From positions 62,001 to 126,000 of the forward strand of contig BBZN01000010.1 in the NCBI GenBank assembly GCA_001304855.1: a stretch of 64,000 bases of DNA, read 5' to 3'. The stretch is from Clostridia bacterium UC5.1-1D2 (lineage in GTDB: Bacteria; Bacillota; Clostridia; Lachnospirales; Lachnospiraceae). The notes under the pieces are model-generated. The model saw only the letters and a list, made by a program, of their open reading frames with translations, did no database searches and was not told where the DNA came from. The position numbers and the translations under genes are program-made. Positions 9,850-20,242 of the stretch are shown piece by piece. How positions within the stretch are numbered: position 1 is the first letter of the stretch; the number at the start of each line of letters is the position of its first letter.

Positions 9850-10847
9850 ATGTGGGCGCCAGGATTAAAAATATGCGCATTCGGGGTACGGGACGATGAG
9901 CGGGAGGCATTGGAGAATATTGGAAAAGAGCTGGGGGCAGATCTTCTGATTTGCCAGAAGGAGCCTACGCTGGAGACGGCAGATGAGGCCGCAGGATGTA
10001 TCGGCGTCACCGTCTCCGGGCAGAGCATGATCGATGGGCCTTTGCTGGATAAGTACAAGGGCATGGGAGTAAAATATCTCACCACACGCACCAGGGGGGT
10101 AAACCACATAGATGTGGACTACGCCAGAAAGATCGGACTCCGGGTGGCGTTCGCCTCCTATCCTCCAAGCAGCGTGGCGGAGTTTACGATCATGATGATT
10201 CTTATGAGCCTGCGCAACTACAAGCAGAGTATGTGGCGGGGACAGGTGAACGATTTTGCCTTAAGCGGCCTTCTTGGAACGGAGCTTGGGGAGCTGGCTG
10301 TAGGCGTTGTGGGAACGGGGCAGATCGGATATCAGGTAATCAAATACCTGTCCGGCTTCGGCTGCCGGATTCTGGCCTATGACCCTTATGAGAGGGAGGA
10401 AGTAAAGCGATACGCAGAGTATGTGGATATGGACAGAATTTACAGAGAATCCCATGTGATTACGCTGCACATTCCCCTTCTGCCTGAGACAAAGCATATG
10501 ATCAACGACAAAACCATTGAAATTATGCGGGACGGCATTGTTCTGGTGAACTGTGCCAGAGGGGAACTGGCCGATACGGAGGCCTCATAAGCGGAATTGA
10601 GAGCGGCAAAATCGGCGCTCTTGCACTGGACACAATCGAGGGGGAGAGCGGTATCATTCACGGCGATCACAGAACCGACATCCTTCCCAACAGGAACCTG
10701 TTCTATCTCAGACAGTTCAGAAATGTAATTATGACTCCTCACATGGCGTTCTTTACGTCCACTGCAGTTAACTCCATGGTGCGCTGCGGCCTGGAGGGAA
10801 TCTGCAAAATGGAGGCGGGGGAACCGGTGCAGGAAGAGATCAAATGA
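9850..10847 (+). CDS. D-isomer-specific 2-hydroxyacid dehydrogenase (D-lactate dehydrogenase/VanH-like); one frameshift
   Basis: NAD-dependent enzyme reducing a 2-oxoacid such as pyruvate to the D-2-hydroxyacid (~332 aa). ATG 9850 follows AAAAGGAG. Substrate-domain features include TRTRGVNHIDVDYARKIG and SSVAEFTIMMILMSLRN. The nucleotide-binding motif is VGVVGTGQIGYQVIKYLSGFG, followed by HIPLLPETKHMI, NCARGE, and after the frameshift ALDTIEGE and TPHMAFFT with the catalytic His. The shift, a missing base near 10578 in GAGGCCTCA, splits the frame. The order and motifs resemble VanH and fermentative D-lactate dehydrogenases; no ligase gene lies beside it, so fermentation is the simpler role. 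Confidence 0.87.
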
Positions 10848-10880
10848 TCGGAAGGAAAAACTGAAAAGAACGGAAAGTAG

Positions 10881-10930
10881 AAACACCCATGCAGGGACTG
10901 AGAGCGTTTCCCTGCGCGGGTGTTTTTTTT
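10881..10930 (+). terminator. Intrinsic terminator after D-2-hydroxyacid dehydrogenase
   Basis: AACACCCATGCAGGGA pairs with TCCCTGCGCGGGTGTT (one mismatched pair) and is followed by eight T. Confidence 0.9.
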
Positions 10931-11006
10931 GCGGCCCCGGAAACCTGTTTTTTGTGAAATAAAGAGCCGGTGGGGCGCGCAGGTTCATTTCCATAAAAGT
11001 TACATA

Positions 11007-11034
11007 TTGACTTACGGAAAATCTATGTTATAAT
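11007..11034 (+). promoter_or_regulatory. Sigma-A promoter of the mannose-family PTS operon
   Basis: TTGACT (11007-11012) and TATAAT (11029-11034) with a 16-base spacer, about 85 bases before the first manA-like gene. Confidence 0.8.
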
Positions 11035-11057
11035 ACAATTAATACATAAAATTGTAT
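11033..11057. promoter_or_regulatory. Operator-like inverted repeat at the PTS promoter
   Basis: ATACAATT and AATTGTAT form perfect 8-bp arms around a 9-base spacer. The repeat covers the -10 and the presumed transcription start, as expected for a repressor site. The RpiR-family regulator encoded at the end of this operon is the natural candidate to bind it. Confidence 0.6.
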
Positions 11058-11119
11058 AAAATTATGAATTAAATGAATTAAAACCCCCTCGGCACATCAG
11101 AGGGAAAAGGAGGAGATCC

Positions 11120-12063
11120 ATGAAAAAATCTACCGAATCACCCCTATTCTGGAGGAGCGGATATGGGGCGGCCAGCTTTTGAAGGAGCGGTTTCACTATG
11201 ACACGGATTTGGAAAATATTGCGGAGGCATACCACGTCATTGCGATTCCGGGACACCTGGACAACCTGGTGGCAGATACGGGGGAACCCTTGTCTGTGTT
11301 TTTCCAAAAGAACAGGGAACTGTTTGACTGTAACTGCAGCTTCCTGCCTGTCCGCATGGTGTCCGCCTGTGCCGACGGAAGGCTTTCCTACCATCTCCAT
11401 CCCACAGACGCCTACGGCCTGGAGCATGAAGGCATGCGGGGAAAGATAGAAGGCGGATTTACGCTGACCCAGTCCCAGGAGGAATATGAGATGTATCTTG
11501 GGCATAACGCCCGCACCAGGGAGGAGTTTGCAGCCATGGTCCATGAAGGGCGGTGGGAAGAACTGATGCGCAGGGTCAGGGTTAAGTATGGAGATTTTGT
11601 ACATATGCCAATCGGAACCCTCCACGGGGAAAGCGGCGACGGCACTGAGATAATGGTGGCATTTTCCACCAACGGAGATATCACCTACAGGCTCTACGAT
11701 TACGGGAGAGTGGACCCGAAGCGCCCCCTTCACGAGGAAAAGGTCATAGAGGTGGTAAATGTGCCGGACAATACAATTGGTTCCAGAACCGTCCTTCCAC
11801 GGAAGGAGGAGGGATGTCTCATATATGACTATTATTCAGGGGAGGGGGAGTATGTGGGCAAGCGCGTAAAGACCTGCGGAGAGGGAAGGTTTGGTCTGGA
11901 AGAATTCATGTTTATCCTCTGTGTGGAGGGGGAGGGAGACATAGGCGGATATTCCATTGAGGCGGGGGAGACCCTGTTTGTACCGGCCCATTTTGGAACG
12001 CTTCAGATAAGGGGAAGGCTGGATCTGTGTATTCTTTCCTACATAGACGGGCAGAGCAGATGA
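11120..12063 (+). CDS. manA: Mannose-6-phosphate isomerase, class I (first copy); one frameshift near start
   Basis: Zinc cupin enzyme (~314 aa) interconverting mannose-6-phosphate and fructose-6-phosphate or acting on a related hexose phosphate. The ATG at 11120 has an AAGGAGGAG site; one A appears to be missing from the A-run directly after it, so MKKxYRITPILEERIWGG is split from the rest. Family motifs are SYHLHPTDAY (metal-binding His of the QxHP type), YGDFVHMPIGTLHG and STNGDITYRLYDYGR. It opens the PTS operon. The second copy downstream is similar in layout, so the two may be specialised for different sugars. Confidence 0.85.
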
Positions 12064-12272
12064 TATGATACATGAATCTAAAAAATGCAGGCTGGGAATC
12101 TCTCCTGCACCTGCCTTTGGGGCTGATGTTTTGCCGGCCGCACACAAATTGAATCAAGGTACGCGCCGGGTACGCCTTATAAATTTGTGCACAGCTGACA
12201 AAAAATCATCTCGCAAAATCAGGCGCAAAGAGATTCCCGGCGTACATAAAAAGGAGAAGGAGGCTGATACAT

Positions 12273-13217
12273 ATGGAGGGGAAGATTTACAAAATCCTTC
12301 CTGTTTTTGAGGAGAGGATTTGGGGAACCCAGGAACTGAGGGAACGGTACGGCTATGAGACGGACTTGAATAACATTGCGGAGGTTTACAACGTAGTGGC
12401 TGCCGGGACATCTGGACAACGAGGTGGAGGGGACGGGAATGCGCCTGTCGGAATTCTACCACAAAAACAGGGAGCTGTTCGGATGCAGCCCGGAGGATAT
12501 GCCGGTTATGACCTGCATGGCCCATTCCAACAGTTACCTGTCCATTCAACTCCATCCGGACGACCCTTACGCTGGCCCATACCGGCATGCGGGGACGGCC
12601 CGAAGGCTGGGTGATACTGGACGGCCCTGAGGATAACGAGATTGTTCTGGGACACAATGCTGCGACCAAAGAGGAATTTATGGAATGGAGCAATCAAAAG
12701 GAGTGGGACAAGCTGTTCCGTTACGTGAACATGAAACCGGGCCAGTATGTCCACGTTCCTGCCGGTTCCCTCCACGCATTCTGCAAGGATGCAGTTGCAG
12801 TCGCATTTTCCGTTAATGCAGACGTGACCTACCGTCTCTATGATTTTGACCGTGTGGAGGCCTCCACGGGAAAGCCGAGGGAGCTCCATCTCAGGGAGGT
12901 ATTTGACAATATCTCAGTTCCCGACAGGATCGAGCCCTGCACGCCCATGCAGGAGGAAAGGGACGGCTGCCGGATCTCCTTTTTTACGATGAGCCAGGCG
13001 TGTATACCAGCGGCAGGGTGGAGACGGAGGAAGGGGGAGGATTGAGCGGACGGAATTCTGCTTCTATACCTGCGCCGCCGGAAAAGGAACCCTGGGGGGA
13101 ATTCCGGTAAAGGCGGGGGAAACCCTGTTTGTACCCAGACAATACGGGCCTGTGGACTTGAAAGGAACCCTTGATTTGATGTATGTGACCTACAGGGAGG
13201 TTGGAAATCATGGATAA
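12273..13217 (+). CDS. manA: Mannose-6-phosphate isomerase, class I (second copy); several frameshifts
   Basis: Second ManA-type cupin (~314 aa), with N-terminus MEGKIYKILPVFEERIWG nearly the same as in the first copy. Metal-binding IQLHPDDPYA, GQYVHVPAGSLHAF and SVNADVTYRLYDFDR are present. At least four single-base shifts occur (near 12405, 12570, 12985 and 13040), after which the C-terminus reads on to 13217. That end overlaps the PTS IIA start by 8 bases, indicating translational coupling. A 209-base spacer separates it from the first copy; that spacer holds a CACAAATT/AATTTGTG inverted repeat (12143-12189) of unknown role. Confidence 0.82.
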
Positions 13218-13650
13218 ACGTTTGATTCTCATAACCCATGCAGGAATGGCAAAGGGGGTGAAGGAAACCCTGGAATTTATATCAGGTTTTGGGGACCAGG
13301 CGGAAGTCATTGAAGCATTCACAGAGGATAAACAGCCGGAGCTGCGGTTCAGGAAGCTTCTGGAGGAGACGGGGGAGGACTGCCTGGTGATTGTGCTCAC
13401 GGATATTGAGTTCGGAAGCGTCAATCAGATGTGCTCCAGGTATGCGGGGGAGAGGGTGCACCTTATTACTGGCTTTAACCTGCCTTTGGCTGTGGAGCTT
13501 TATATGACGCCGGCAGATCAGATAGACAGCTCCTTTATCAGAACTGCCATAGAGAAGGCGAAAAGGGAAATGATGTATATGAACGACGTTATCAGTGAAT
13601 TAAAACAGCAGGGGAAGGCGGAAGAAAACCCGGAGGAGGATTTCTTCTGA
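13210..13650 (+). CDS. PTS mannose-family IIA component
   Basis: Cytoplasmic phosphocarrier (146 aa) that receives phosphate from HPr and passes it to IIB. The active-site His is in LILITHAGMAKG near residue 10. GEDCLVIVLTDIEFGSVNQ and LITGFNLPLAVEL match the EIIA-Man fold. Start set at ATG 13210 with a GGAGG-like site 8 bases upstream. Intact. Confidence 0.92.
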   Translation: MDKRLILITHAGMAKGVKETLEFISGFGDQAEVIEAFTEDKQPELRFRKLLEETGEDCLVIVLTDIEFGSVNQMCSRYAGERVHLITGFNLPLAVELYMTPADQIDSSFIRTAIEKAKREMMYMNDVISELKQQGKAEENPEEDFF

Positions 13651-13732
13651 GGCAGCCGGAGGCGTGTGCGGCAGGTAATTGCCCCAAGTGCCGGAATAAA
13701 GGCGCTGGGGGCCTGTAAGGAGGAGGTATGGC

Positions 13733-14209
13733 ATGATTTTTTTCAGATTAGACGAAAGGCTGACCCACGGACAGGTGGTGACAAACTGGATCCATTTTCT
13801 GGGAGTAACTCACATTGTAGTGGCCGACGACGGGGCGGCGGAGGATGAGCTTCAAAAGAGCCTTCTGAAAATGAGCGTCCCCGCAGAGCTGAAATTTGTG
13901 GTGGTGGATATTGAGAAGGCCATCTCCATTCTGTCGGACAAGCGGTGTGAGGACAGGCGGATACTGGCTATCTGCTCCAACCCCAGGGATTCCTACCGGA
14001 TTATCAGTGCGGTGGAGGCCATCGAAGATGTAAATCTGGCAAACTACGGCTTTATGCTGAAGGCGGACGTGCCCGATAAACGGATGATCACCAGCAATCT
14101 GGCAGTGGATGAGGAGGACTTGGACTATATCAGGAAGATCCAGGCTAAGGTAAAAAACACTTACTGCCAGGTGCTCTCCAGCCAGCCAAAGAAACCAATC
14201 ATTTATTAA
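13733..14209 (+). CDS. PTS mannose/sorbose-family IIB component
   Basis: 158-residue IIB protein with the active-site motif RLDERLTHGQVV (phosphorylated His), followed by IVVADDGAAEDELQKSLLKM and a C-terminus typical of PTSIIB_sorb. ATG 13733 follows GGAGGAGG. IIA and IIB are separate polypeptides here, as in sorbose- and fructose-type mannose-family systems. Intact. Confidence 0.93.
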   Translation: MIFFRLDERLTHGQVVTNWIHFLGVTHIVVADDGAAEDELQKSLLKMSVPAELKFVVVDIEKAISILSDKRCEDRRILAICSNPRDSYRIISAVEAIEDVNLANYGFMLKADVPDKRMITSNLAVDEEDLDYIRKIQAKVKNTYCQVLSSQPKKPIIY

Positions 14210-14279
14210 CAGGGGTGGCAGTTCAGGGCGATGCGCCGTCCTGAACTGTTACAACAGGGATTAAAACCAGGAGGGGATT

Positions 14280-15076
14280 ATGTTAGTTAAAGCGTTGTTA
14301 GTTTTTCTTGTCACATGGATGTGCGTCATGGGGCAGTATCATATGCCGAATATTATGGCGGACAGGCCTATTTTTATCGGATTTTTAGTGGGACTTGTAC
14401 TGGGGGATCCTGTGACCGGCTGTATCATAGGGGCCCAGCTTGAGCTGATTTTCTGGGGGTGGTGTTCGTGGGAAGCGCAACCAGCGCCGACGCGGCCAGC
14501 TCCACCGCCATTGCAGTGTCCTTTGCCATTCTCTTCGGCATGTCCCAGGCCGAGGTAATTACACTTGGAACCACATTGGGATACATAGGCGGCGTGTTTG
14601 TGGCTTTAGAGCCGGTTCTGGGGGAACTGTTCACCCCCATTATCGACAAATATATAGCCAGCGGAAACCAGAAAATGTTTACCCTGGCAGGGATGGCCCT
14701 CTCCTTTGTGGAGCTGTCCATCCGGCCTCTCATTGCATTTATCTCCATTCTCTTCGGCGGCGAGGCGGTGAACCGTCTGATGGCAATGATGCCTGAGTTC
14801 GTGCTTACCGGCGTAAATGTGGCAGGTTCCATTCTTCCGGCTGTGGGCCTCACTGTGCTGGCTTCCCTGCTGTGGAATAAAAAGACCTGCATCTATTTTC
14901 TCTTCGGCTTTTTTGTTATGAAATATCTGAATCTGGAAATTATGTTTCTTGCCATCATCGCAGTATTCATCGCTCTCCAGGACGTGTTCCGGTATTTTGA
15001 TGATAAAAAGAAACCAAAGCCTGCGACTGCGGCAGAGTGCAGCGCCAAGAGTATAGAGGAGGATTTCTTTTCATGA
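14280..15076 (+). CDS. PTS mannose-family IIC component; one frameshift
   Basis: Membrane permease subunit (~265 aa) with repeated hydrophobic segments and the EII-Sor signature GDPVTGCIIGAQLELIF followed by GSATSADAASSTAIAVSFAI. A base is missing near 14456 (TTCTGGGGG). The gene overlaps the IID start by 4 bases (ATGA). Confidence 0.9.
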
Positions 15077-15902
15077 GTAAATTAAAAGAAGGTTTATCAA
15101 AGGATGAAGTAAAACTGCTGAACGGTATTTTCTGGCGCTCCCAAAACTATGCCATCGCCTGGTGCTACAGCCGCATGTGCGGCACGTCTGTGGCATGGGT
15201 GCTCTACCCCTTTCTCAACTGGCTCTATCCGAAGGAGGAGGACAGGGAAAAAAAGCTGGAAGCATTGAAACGGGAAACCGCCTACTTTAACATGACGCCT
15301 CAGATTTCCCCCCTCTGCTACACCCTGTTTGCCGCCATGGAAAAGGAGGCGGCGGAGGACGAGGCCTTTGACGTGTCTTCCATCAATGCCATTAAAGCCA
15401 GTATTCAGGGCCCCCTGGCCGGAATAGGGGATTCCATTTTCTGGGTGACTCTGAGGATCATTATCACCGGCATTGCGCTGCCCTTTGCATTGGCCGGAAA
15501 TATTATGGGACCCTTGTTATTTATCCTGGGTTTTAACATTCCCTCCTACATAACCCGGTATTATCTGACCTTTACGGGATATAAGATGGTATAAGCTTTA
15601 TCTCCAACGCCTCGGAGTCGGGCCTGATTCAACTTCTCACAAAGACGGCCGCCACAGTGGGCCTGATTATGATTGGAGGAATGGTTGCCCAGCAGGTGAG
15701 CGTCCCCCTGAATGTGGTTTTAAACATGAGCGGCGCAGAGTTAAATGTCCTGGACACCATCAACGGAATCCTGCCGGGTATACTGGAGGTGGGGCTGGTG
15801 CTTCTGCTGCTGAAGCTGCTTAAGAAGAAGGTGAATATATTATTGATTATATTCTCTATTCTGGCAGTCTGCATTTTAGGCGCTGCAGCAGGGATTTTCT
15901 AA
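15073..15902 (+). CDS. PTS mannose-family IID component; one frameshift
   Basis: Second membrane subunit (~276 aa). Characteristic segments are FWRSQNYAIAWCYSRMCGTSVAW, AYFNMTPQISPL, NAIKASIQGPLAGIGDSIFW and a hydrophobic C-terminus. ATG 15073 overlaps the IIC stop (ATGA), so the two are translationally coupled. A base appears to be missing near 15589 (ATGGTATAAG), which creates a false stop. Confidence 0.9.
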
Positions 15903-15945
15903 AAGAAAGGGGAAGCCGCCAGAGGGCGGCGGAATGGAGAGAGAC

Positions 15946-17177
15946 ATGGAAACGAAAGGAAATGTTGTGATTATCGGCGCCGGGCGTTCAGGCAGAGGGT
16001 ATCTGGCGGAGCTGTGTTTTCTGGAGAACTATGATATTACATTGGCGGACACCGATGAGGAGCTGGTGACGAAACTGCAGCAGAAGGGCCGGTACATATC
16101 CTTCCGGCAGAACGACGAGGGAAATGATTTTCTGCCTATTGAGATAAGCGGCTACAGGGCTGTCCATATACACAGGGACAGGGCGGAGTATATGGAGAAG
16201 CTGAGGGAGGCGGATATTATTTTTACAGCCACCTTTGACGACGCCTTCGAGAGCATTGCAGATGATTTTACGGAAATGCTGCGTCTGCGGATGGACACAG
16301 GGTGCAGGAGGCAGTTTGTGTTCCTTCTGGGGGCCAATTACATCGGGCTTTACGACTATTATTCAAAGGCTTTGAGGGAGAAACTCAACGAGGAGGAATA
16401 CGGGTACTTCAAAGAGTGGTGCGTGATGGCGGAGAGCATTATTTACCGTGTCAGCTCTTTCCCGTCGCCGGAACAGAAGGCTGAAGATCCGTTGTCCATC
16501 CAGTCCGATAATTTTAATGTGCTTCAGGTTAACACAGGGCAGATTGCCCGGGCCCGCCATGTGGTCCTGCCGGATTTTTTTGTCATGGAGGATGACACGC
16601 TGAAATTTATGCACTGCAAGATCTGGGATATCAATACCTCCACTGTTCCCTGGCTTATCTGGGGCAGTTCTACGGAAAGAAATATATCTGTGACGCGGCC
16701 AATGACGACTATATCAGCAAATGCGCTTACTACGCCGCAGACGAGGCCTATCGGGGACTGGCGAAACGTTACGGGAAACCCCTGGTTCGTCCGGCTGAGG
16801 CGGACAGGGACACCTGGACTTACTACAGGGACTGTACGGTCAAGGACACGGTAGAGCGGGTGGGAAATGATCCCCTGCGGAAGCTGCGGAAAAACGACCG
16901 TTTCATCGGAGCGGCCTTAAACGCCATTGAACACGGCATTACGCCCGTGTACATCTGCCAGAATGCGGCCTATGGTTTCTTCTTTCACAATGAAGGGGAT
17001 ATAAGAACGGATCATTTCCATGAGACGGTAAAGACACTGGGCGTGGAGGGGGCCATAAAATCCATTTGTGGGTTGAATTTGGAGAATGAATATGAGAAAA
17101 TAGTGTATGATCTGATTCTGGCTAAATACAGAGAGCTGATCAAAGAAAATCCAATCGACAGGGCGTTAAATGCATAG
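15946..17177 (+). CDS. Mannitol dehydrogenase-family protein (mannitol-1-phosphate 5-dehydrogenase-like); one frameshift
   Basis: NAD(P)-dependent polyol or polyol-phosphate dehydrogenase (~410 aa). The N-terminal Rossmann motif is VVIIGAGRSGRGYLAE; downstream IIFTATFDDAFESIADDF, CVMAESIIYRVSSFP and a C-terminal NGIEHGI-like segment (ALNAIEHGITPVYICQNAAYGF) fit the long-chain mannitol dehydrogenase family. One shift lies near 16627. Start taken at ATG 15946, with GGAG 7 bases upstream; ATG 15934 is possible. Its place after IID suggests that it oxidises or reduces the imported phosphorylated sugar. Confidence 0.75.
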
Positions 17178-17186
17178 GTGGCGGGT

Positions 17187-18041
17187 ATGTACACAGTAAA
17201 ATTAAAGCAGAATCTTTCAAAGCTGACTCACAACGACAAGGTAATAGCAGAATATATCGGCAAGAATCTTCAGGATCAGAAGGGCTTTACTTCCTATGAT
17301 ATCTCCAACAATCTGAAGGTAAGCCAGGCTTCGGTGATACGGTTTTCCAAAAAGCTGGGATACGATACATTCCAGGACTTAGTTGCAGATATCCAGATGG
17401 ACGAGGAGTGGGAGAAGGAGATAAATCCAAAGGAGAGCACCATAGAAACCTTTGAGAAGATTAAATACTCTTACAATTACGGGCTGGATGAAGTGCTCAA
17501 GCACAACACGGTGGAAACCTTTGAACAGGCAGTGGCGGCGCTGGATCAGGCGGATTCTATCTACTGCTATGGCGCCCAGACATCCGGGGCGCTGACGGAG
17601 GTATTTACAAACCGGCTGTTGGAGATCGGAAAAAAGGCGTTCAATATCAAGGATACCCTGACGGCCCAGTCCATTCTGCGGAATCTGGGCAGGGAGGACG
17701 TGCTGTTTGTGATCTCGGCCACAGGTGAGACGAAGATGACTCTGAAACTGGTCAAAACTGCGGCGGATCTGGGAATCAAGGTCATATCTGTGACAGGCTC
17801 CCAGGAGAACACCATCAGCAAGCTGTCCACCTACAGCCTGCGGAGCTCTGTGTACAGAATCTATACCAATATGTTTTCTATTATCAACAGGTGCACCCAG
17901 CTCTATCTGCTGGATTGTCTGTTTATCAGTATATATAAGAAAAATCCGTCCAGGTACAAGGAGAAGTATGATGAGATATCCCTCCTTCTGGATGATGAAC
18001 TGGGACATGGCATAAAGGAGAAGGACAGGAACAATGGATAA
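17187..18041 (+). CDS. RpiR-family transcriptional regulator
   Basis: 284-residue regulator with an N-terminal HTH_6 (YDISNNLKVSQASVIRFSKKLGYDTFQDL) and a C-terminal SIS sugar-phosphate-binding domain (YCYGAQTSGALTEVFTNRL, VLFVISATGETKMTLKLVKTA, ISVTG). The start ATG 17187 follows AGGTGGCGGG; GTG 17178 is an in-frame alternative. It overlaps the next gene by 8 bases. It probably senses a phosphorylated intermediate and controls the PTS operon through the inverted repeat at 11033-11057 (inference). Confidence 0.88.
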   Translation: MYTVKLKQNLSKLTHNDKVIAEYIGKNLQDQKGFTSYDISNNLKVSQASVIRFSKKLGYDTFQDLVADIQMDEEWEKEINPKESTIETFEKIKYSYNYGLDEVLKHNTVETFEQAVAALDQADSIYCYGAQTSGALTEVFTNRLLEIGKKAFNIKDTLTAQSILRNLGREDVLFVISATGETKMTLKLVKTAADLGIKVISVTGSQENTISKLSTYSLRSSVYRIYTNMFSIINRCTQLYLLDCLFISIYKKNPSRYKEKYDEISLLLDDELGHGIKEKDRNNG

Positions 18042-18714
18042 GCGGGCTGTGCTGTTTGATATGGACGGGGTGATTGTGGACAGCGAGCTGTACATGCAGG
18101 GAGTGCTGGCACAGTTTTTCAGGGAGGAGACAGAATACCCGGAAGAGAAGCTGGATCTGAATGCCTTTATCGGTTCTTCCGGGGAGGAATCTATCTGGAG
18201 GAAGGTGTTTCGCCAGATTGACGGAGAGCCGGATTTTGGAGAGCTGAACCGGAGGCTGAGGGAATACATCGGCAGACGCCCCATACCCTACGCCTCCTAT
18301 GTAATGGAAGGGGCGGGGGAACTGTTCGCATGGCTGAAAGCCGAAGGGTACCGGACGGGGCTGGCTTCCAGCAGTTCCCTGGCGAGCATCAGGCGGATGC
18401 TTGGGGAGTGCGGTTTCAAAGACCGCTTTGACTGTATTCTCAGCGGAGAAATGTTCAGGGAAAGCAAGCCCAACCCTGAGATATACAACCGGCTTGCAGA
18501 GAAGCTGGGAGTGGAAAAGAAGGACTGCGTGATTGTGGAAGATTCCCATTACGGCATAGAGGCCGGGCTGAACGCGGGAATTGACACGGTGGCTCTGCGG
18601 GACACAAGATTTGGGATTGATCAGAGCAATGCCGGATACTTTATCGACAGCCTGGGAGATCTGAAGGGACTTCTGCTCCGGAGCGTGTCCCGCAGGCCCG
18701 GGAGGATAGAATAA
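18034..18714 (+). CDS. HAD-superfamily phosphatase (beta-phosphoglucomutase-like)
   Basis: 226-residue HAD hydrolase. Catalytic motif I is LFDMDGVIVDSE; the cap domain follows, then motif II (TGLASSSS), motif III Lys (ESKPNPEIY) and motif IV (VIVEDSHYGIEAGLNAG). It could dephosphorylate or isomerise a sugar phosphate from the PTS pathway. It overlaps the regulator gene by 8 bases and ends just before a strong terminator. Intact. Confidence 0.9.
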   Translation: MDKRAVLFDMDGVIVDSELYMQGVLAQFFREETEYPEEKLDLNAFIGSSGEESIWRKVFRQIDGEPDFGELNRRLREYIGRRPIPYASYVMEGAGELFAWLKAEGYRTGLASSSSLASIRRMLGECGFKDRFDCILSGEMFRESKPNPEIYNRLAEKLGVEKKDCVIVEDSHYGIEAGLNAGIDTVALRDTRFGIDQSNAGYFIDSLGDLKGLLLRSVSRRPGRIE

Positions 18715-18785
18715 CCCCCAATCCAGCCTGGGCTTCCTCTATTTGGAAAAAACTGTCCCAAAGAGGAATGTTCCAGTGAGGAACA

Positions 18786-18830
18786 CAACCCGGATGTGCT
18801 GATTGTAAAAGCGCCTCCGGGTTGTTTTTA
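18786..18830 (+). terminator. Intrinsic terminator of the PTS operon
   Basis: CAACCCGGA pairs perfectly with TCCGGGTTG across a 21-base loop, then TTTTT. Confidence 0.88.
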
Positions 18831-18891
18831 TGCAGTGCGGACAGATTTATGAATTGAGGAGGGAATTTTGATAAAATTTATGAAAAAACAC

Positions 18892-18920
18892 TTGCATATC
18901 CCGTCCGGTTATGCTATCAT
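18892..18920 (+). promoter_or_regulatory. Promoter of the lacI-family regulator gene
   Basis: TTGCAT (18892-18897), 17-base spacer, TATCAT (18915-18920). The operator palindrome begins 10 bases downstream. Confidence 0.65.
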
Positions 18921-18930
18921 AATTCACGAA

Positions 18931-18944
18931 GGAAATCGATTTCC
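18931..18944. promoter_or_regulatory. LacI-type operator, copy 1
   Basis: Perfect 14-bp palindrome GGAAATCGATTTCC with the central CG typical of LacI-family operators, just downstream of the regulator's own promoter. The same palindrome recurs at 20354-20367, before the TRAP operon, and partly at 20201-20214. Confidence 0.75.
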
Positions 18945-18980
18945 AAAAATCAAAAAGGAACAATATGAAATAAAAACAAT

Positions 18981-20032
18981 GTGACAATCTACGATATAGC
19001 CAAGGAGGCGAAGGTTTCCCCGGCCACCGTATCAAGAGTGCTTAACCATTCCAGCCACCCTGTAAAGCAGGAGCTGCGGGAGCGTATTATTGAGGCATCC
19101 AAGCGAATGGGATACATACCAAATCTTCAGGCCAGAAATTTAAAGAACCAGACAAGCACATCCATAGGAATTATCATTCCCTCCATTGCCAATCCATTTT
19201 ACCCCTCCATTGTAAGGGGAATAGAGGATGAGATTGTGGCCAGGAATTACCACATGATTATATCCAGCTGCGACCGGAATATTGAGAGAACCAACTACAG
19301 CATCGAAAATATGCTGGCTGTCAATGTCCAGGGAATCATCAGCATCTACATGGACGAGGTGCCCCAGGGCCTTTTAAAACTTACGGAGCGTGGCGGCACA
19401 GCCCTCAATGTGGTTTCCAACGAGGCGCGCTTCCCAGGATGCATACGGTATTGGTGGACAAAGTGGAGGAATGTAAGCTTGCTGTGAGGCATCTTCTGGG
19501 GGAAGGACACAGAACGATCGCCTTCCTGCTGGATAAGCTGGACAACTCTATTCGCTGTAACCGTCTCAAGGGCTACAGACAGGCCTTGGAGGAAGCGGGG
19601 ATTCCCTATGAGGAGGATCTGGTATATATATTCGGAAGAGATGTGGAAAAGACGGTGGCTGCAGACGAATCGGCAGAGAAGGGATACCTGCTGACGCAGG
19701 CCATGCTCAGGCGCACGCCTCAGGCCACGGCCTTTATCTGTATGAATGACGCCATGGCGCTGGGGGCGCTGAAGGCAGTGCGGGAGGCAGGCAAGCGGGT
19801 GCCTGGGGACTACTCCATGATCAGCTTTGATGACTTGGTTTTTGCAGATTCCGTTCACCCTGCTCTTACTACGGTGGGGCTGGACAAATACACCTGGGGC
19901 AGGAAGCTGGCCCAATACTATTTCCGGCTTCTGGAAGAACCTGAGCGGAAGGAATCTGTTGTAAAAGAGGAGGATGTGCTCGTACCCTCCAGATTGATAG
20001 TAAGGCAGAGCACCCGCAGAATTGGACCGTAA
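18981..20032 (+). CDS. LacI-family transcriptional regulator; one frameshift
   Basis: ~350-residue repressor. The N-terminal HTH is TIYDIAKEAKVSPATVSRVLNH, followed by the hinge region (NLQARNLKNQTS) and a periplasmic-binding-like effector domain (IGIIIPSIANPFYPSIVRGIEDE; DAMALGALKAVREAGKRVPGDYSMISFDDL). A base shift lies near 19437. The annotated GTG at 18981 lacks a nearby ribosome site; an AAGGAACAAT-ATG at 18964 would fit better if two A residues are missing between 18967 and 18978. Likely autoregulated and controlling the downstream TRAP cluster through the shared palindrome. Confidence 0.87.
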
Positions 20033-20166
20033 CCTGTCCGCCCGCCTCATGGCAGTTTTGCTGCCTTATTTTCGGGGCGCAGATCGCTGCCGCCTGAATT
20101 GGGCCTAACCTCTCACGACAGGTGACGCACAGCCCGCAGAAAGCAATGTTTAAACACACCATAAGG

Positions 20167-20187
20167 CACCGGCTAAACCGGTGTTTT
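20167..20187 (+). terminator. Short intrinsic terminator after lacI-family gene
   Basis: CACCGG and CCGGTG with a 5-base loop, then TTTT. A weaker hairpin, GGCAG/CTGCC, followed by TTATTTT lies at 20051-20072. Confidence 0.6.
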
Positions 20188-20200
20188 ACAGGGACAAAAT

Positions 20201-20214
20201 GGAAATCGATTCGC
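20201..20214. promoter_or_regulatory. Partial LacI-type operator
   Basis: GGAAATCGATTCGC keeps the left arm and centre of the 14-bp palindrome but not the right arm. Confidence 0.45.
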
Positions 20215-20242
20215 GCCTGGAAAGCAGATGAACCGGGCAGCG

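Noticed and set aside
9850-10847. Vancomycin-resistance role for the VanH-like dehydrogenase
   Set aside because: No D-Ala-D-Lac ligase, VanX or VanRS-like genes are adjacent; fermentative D-lactate formation is simpler.
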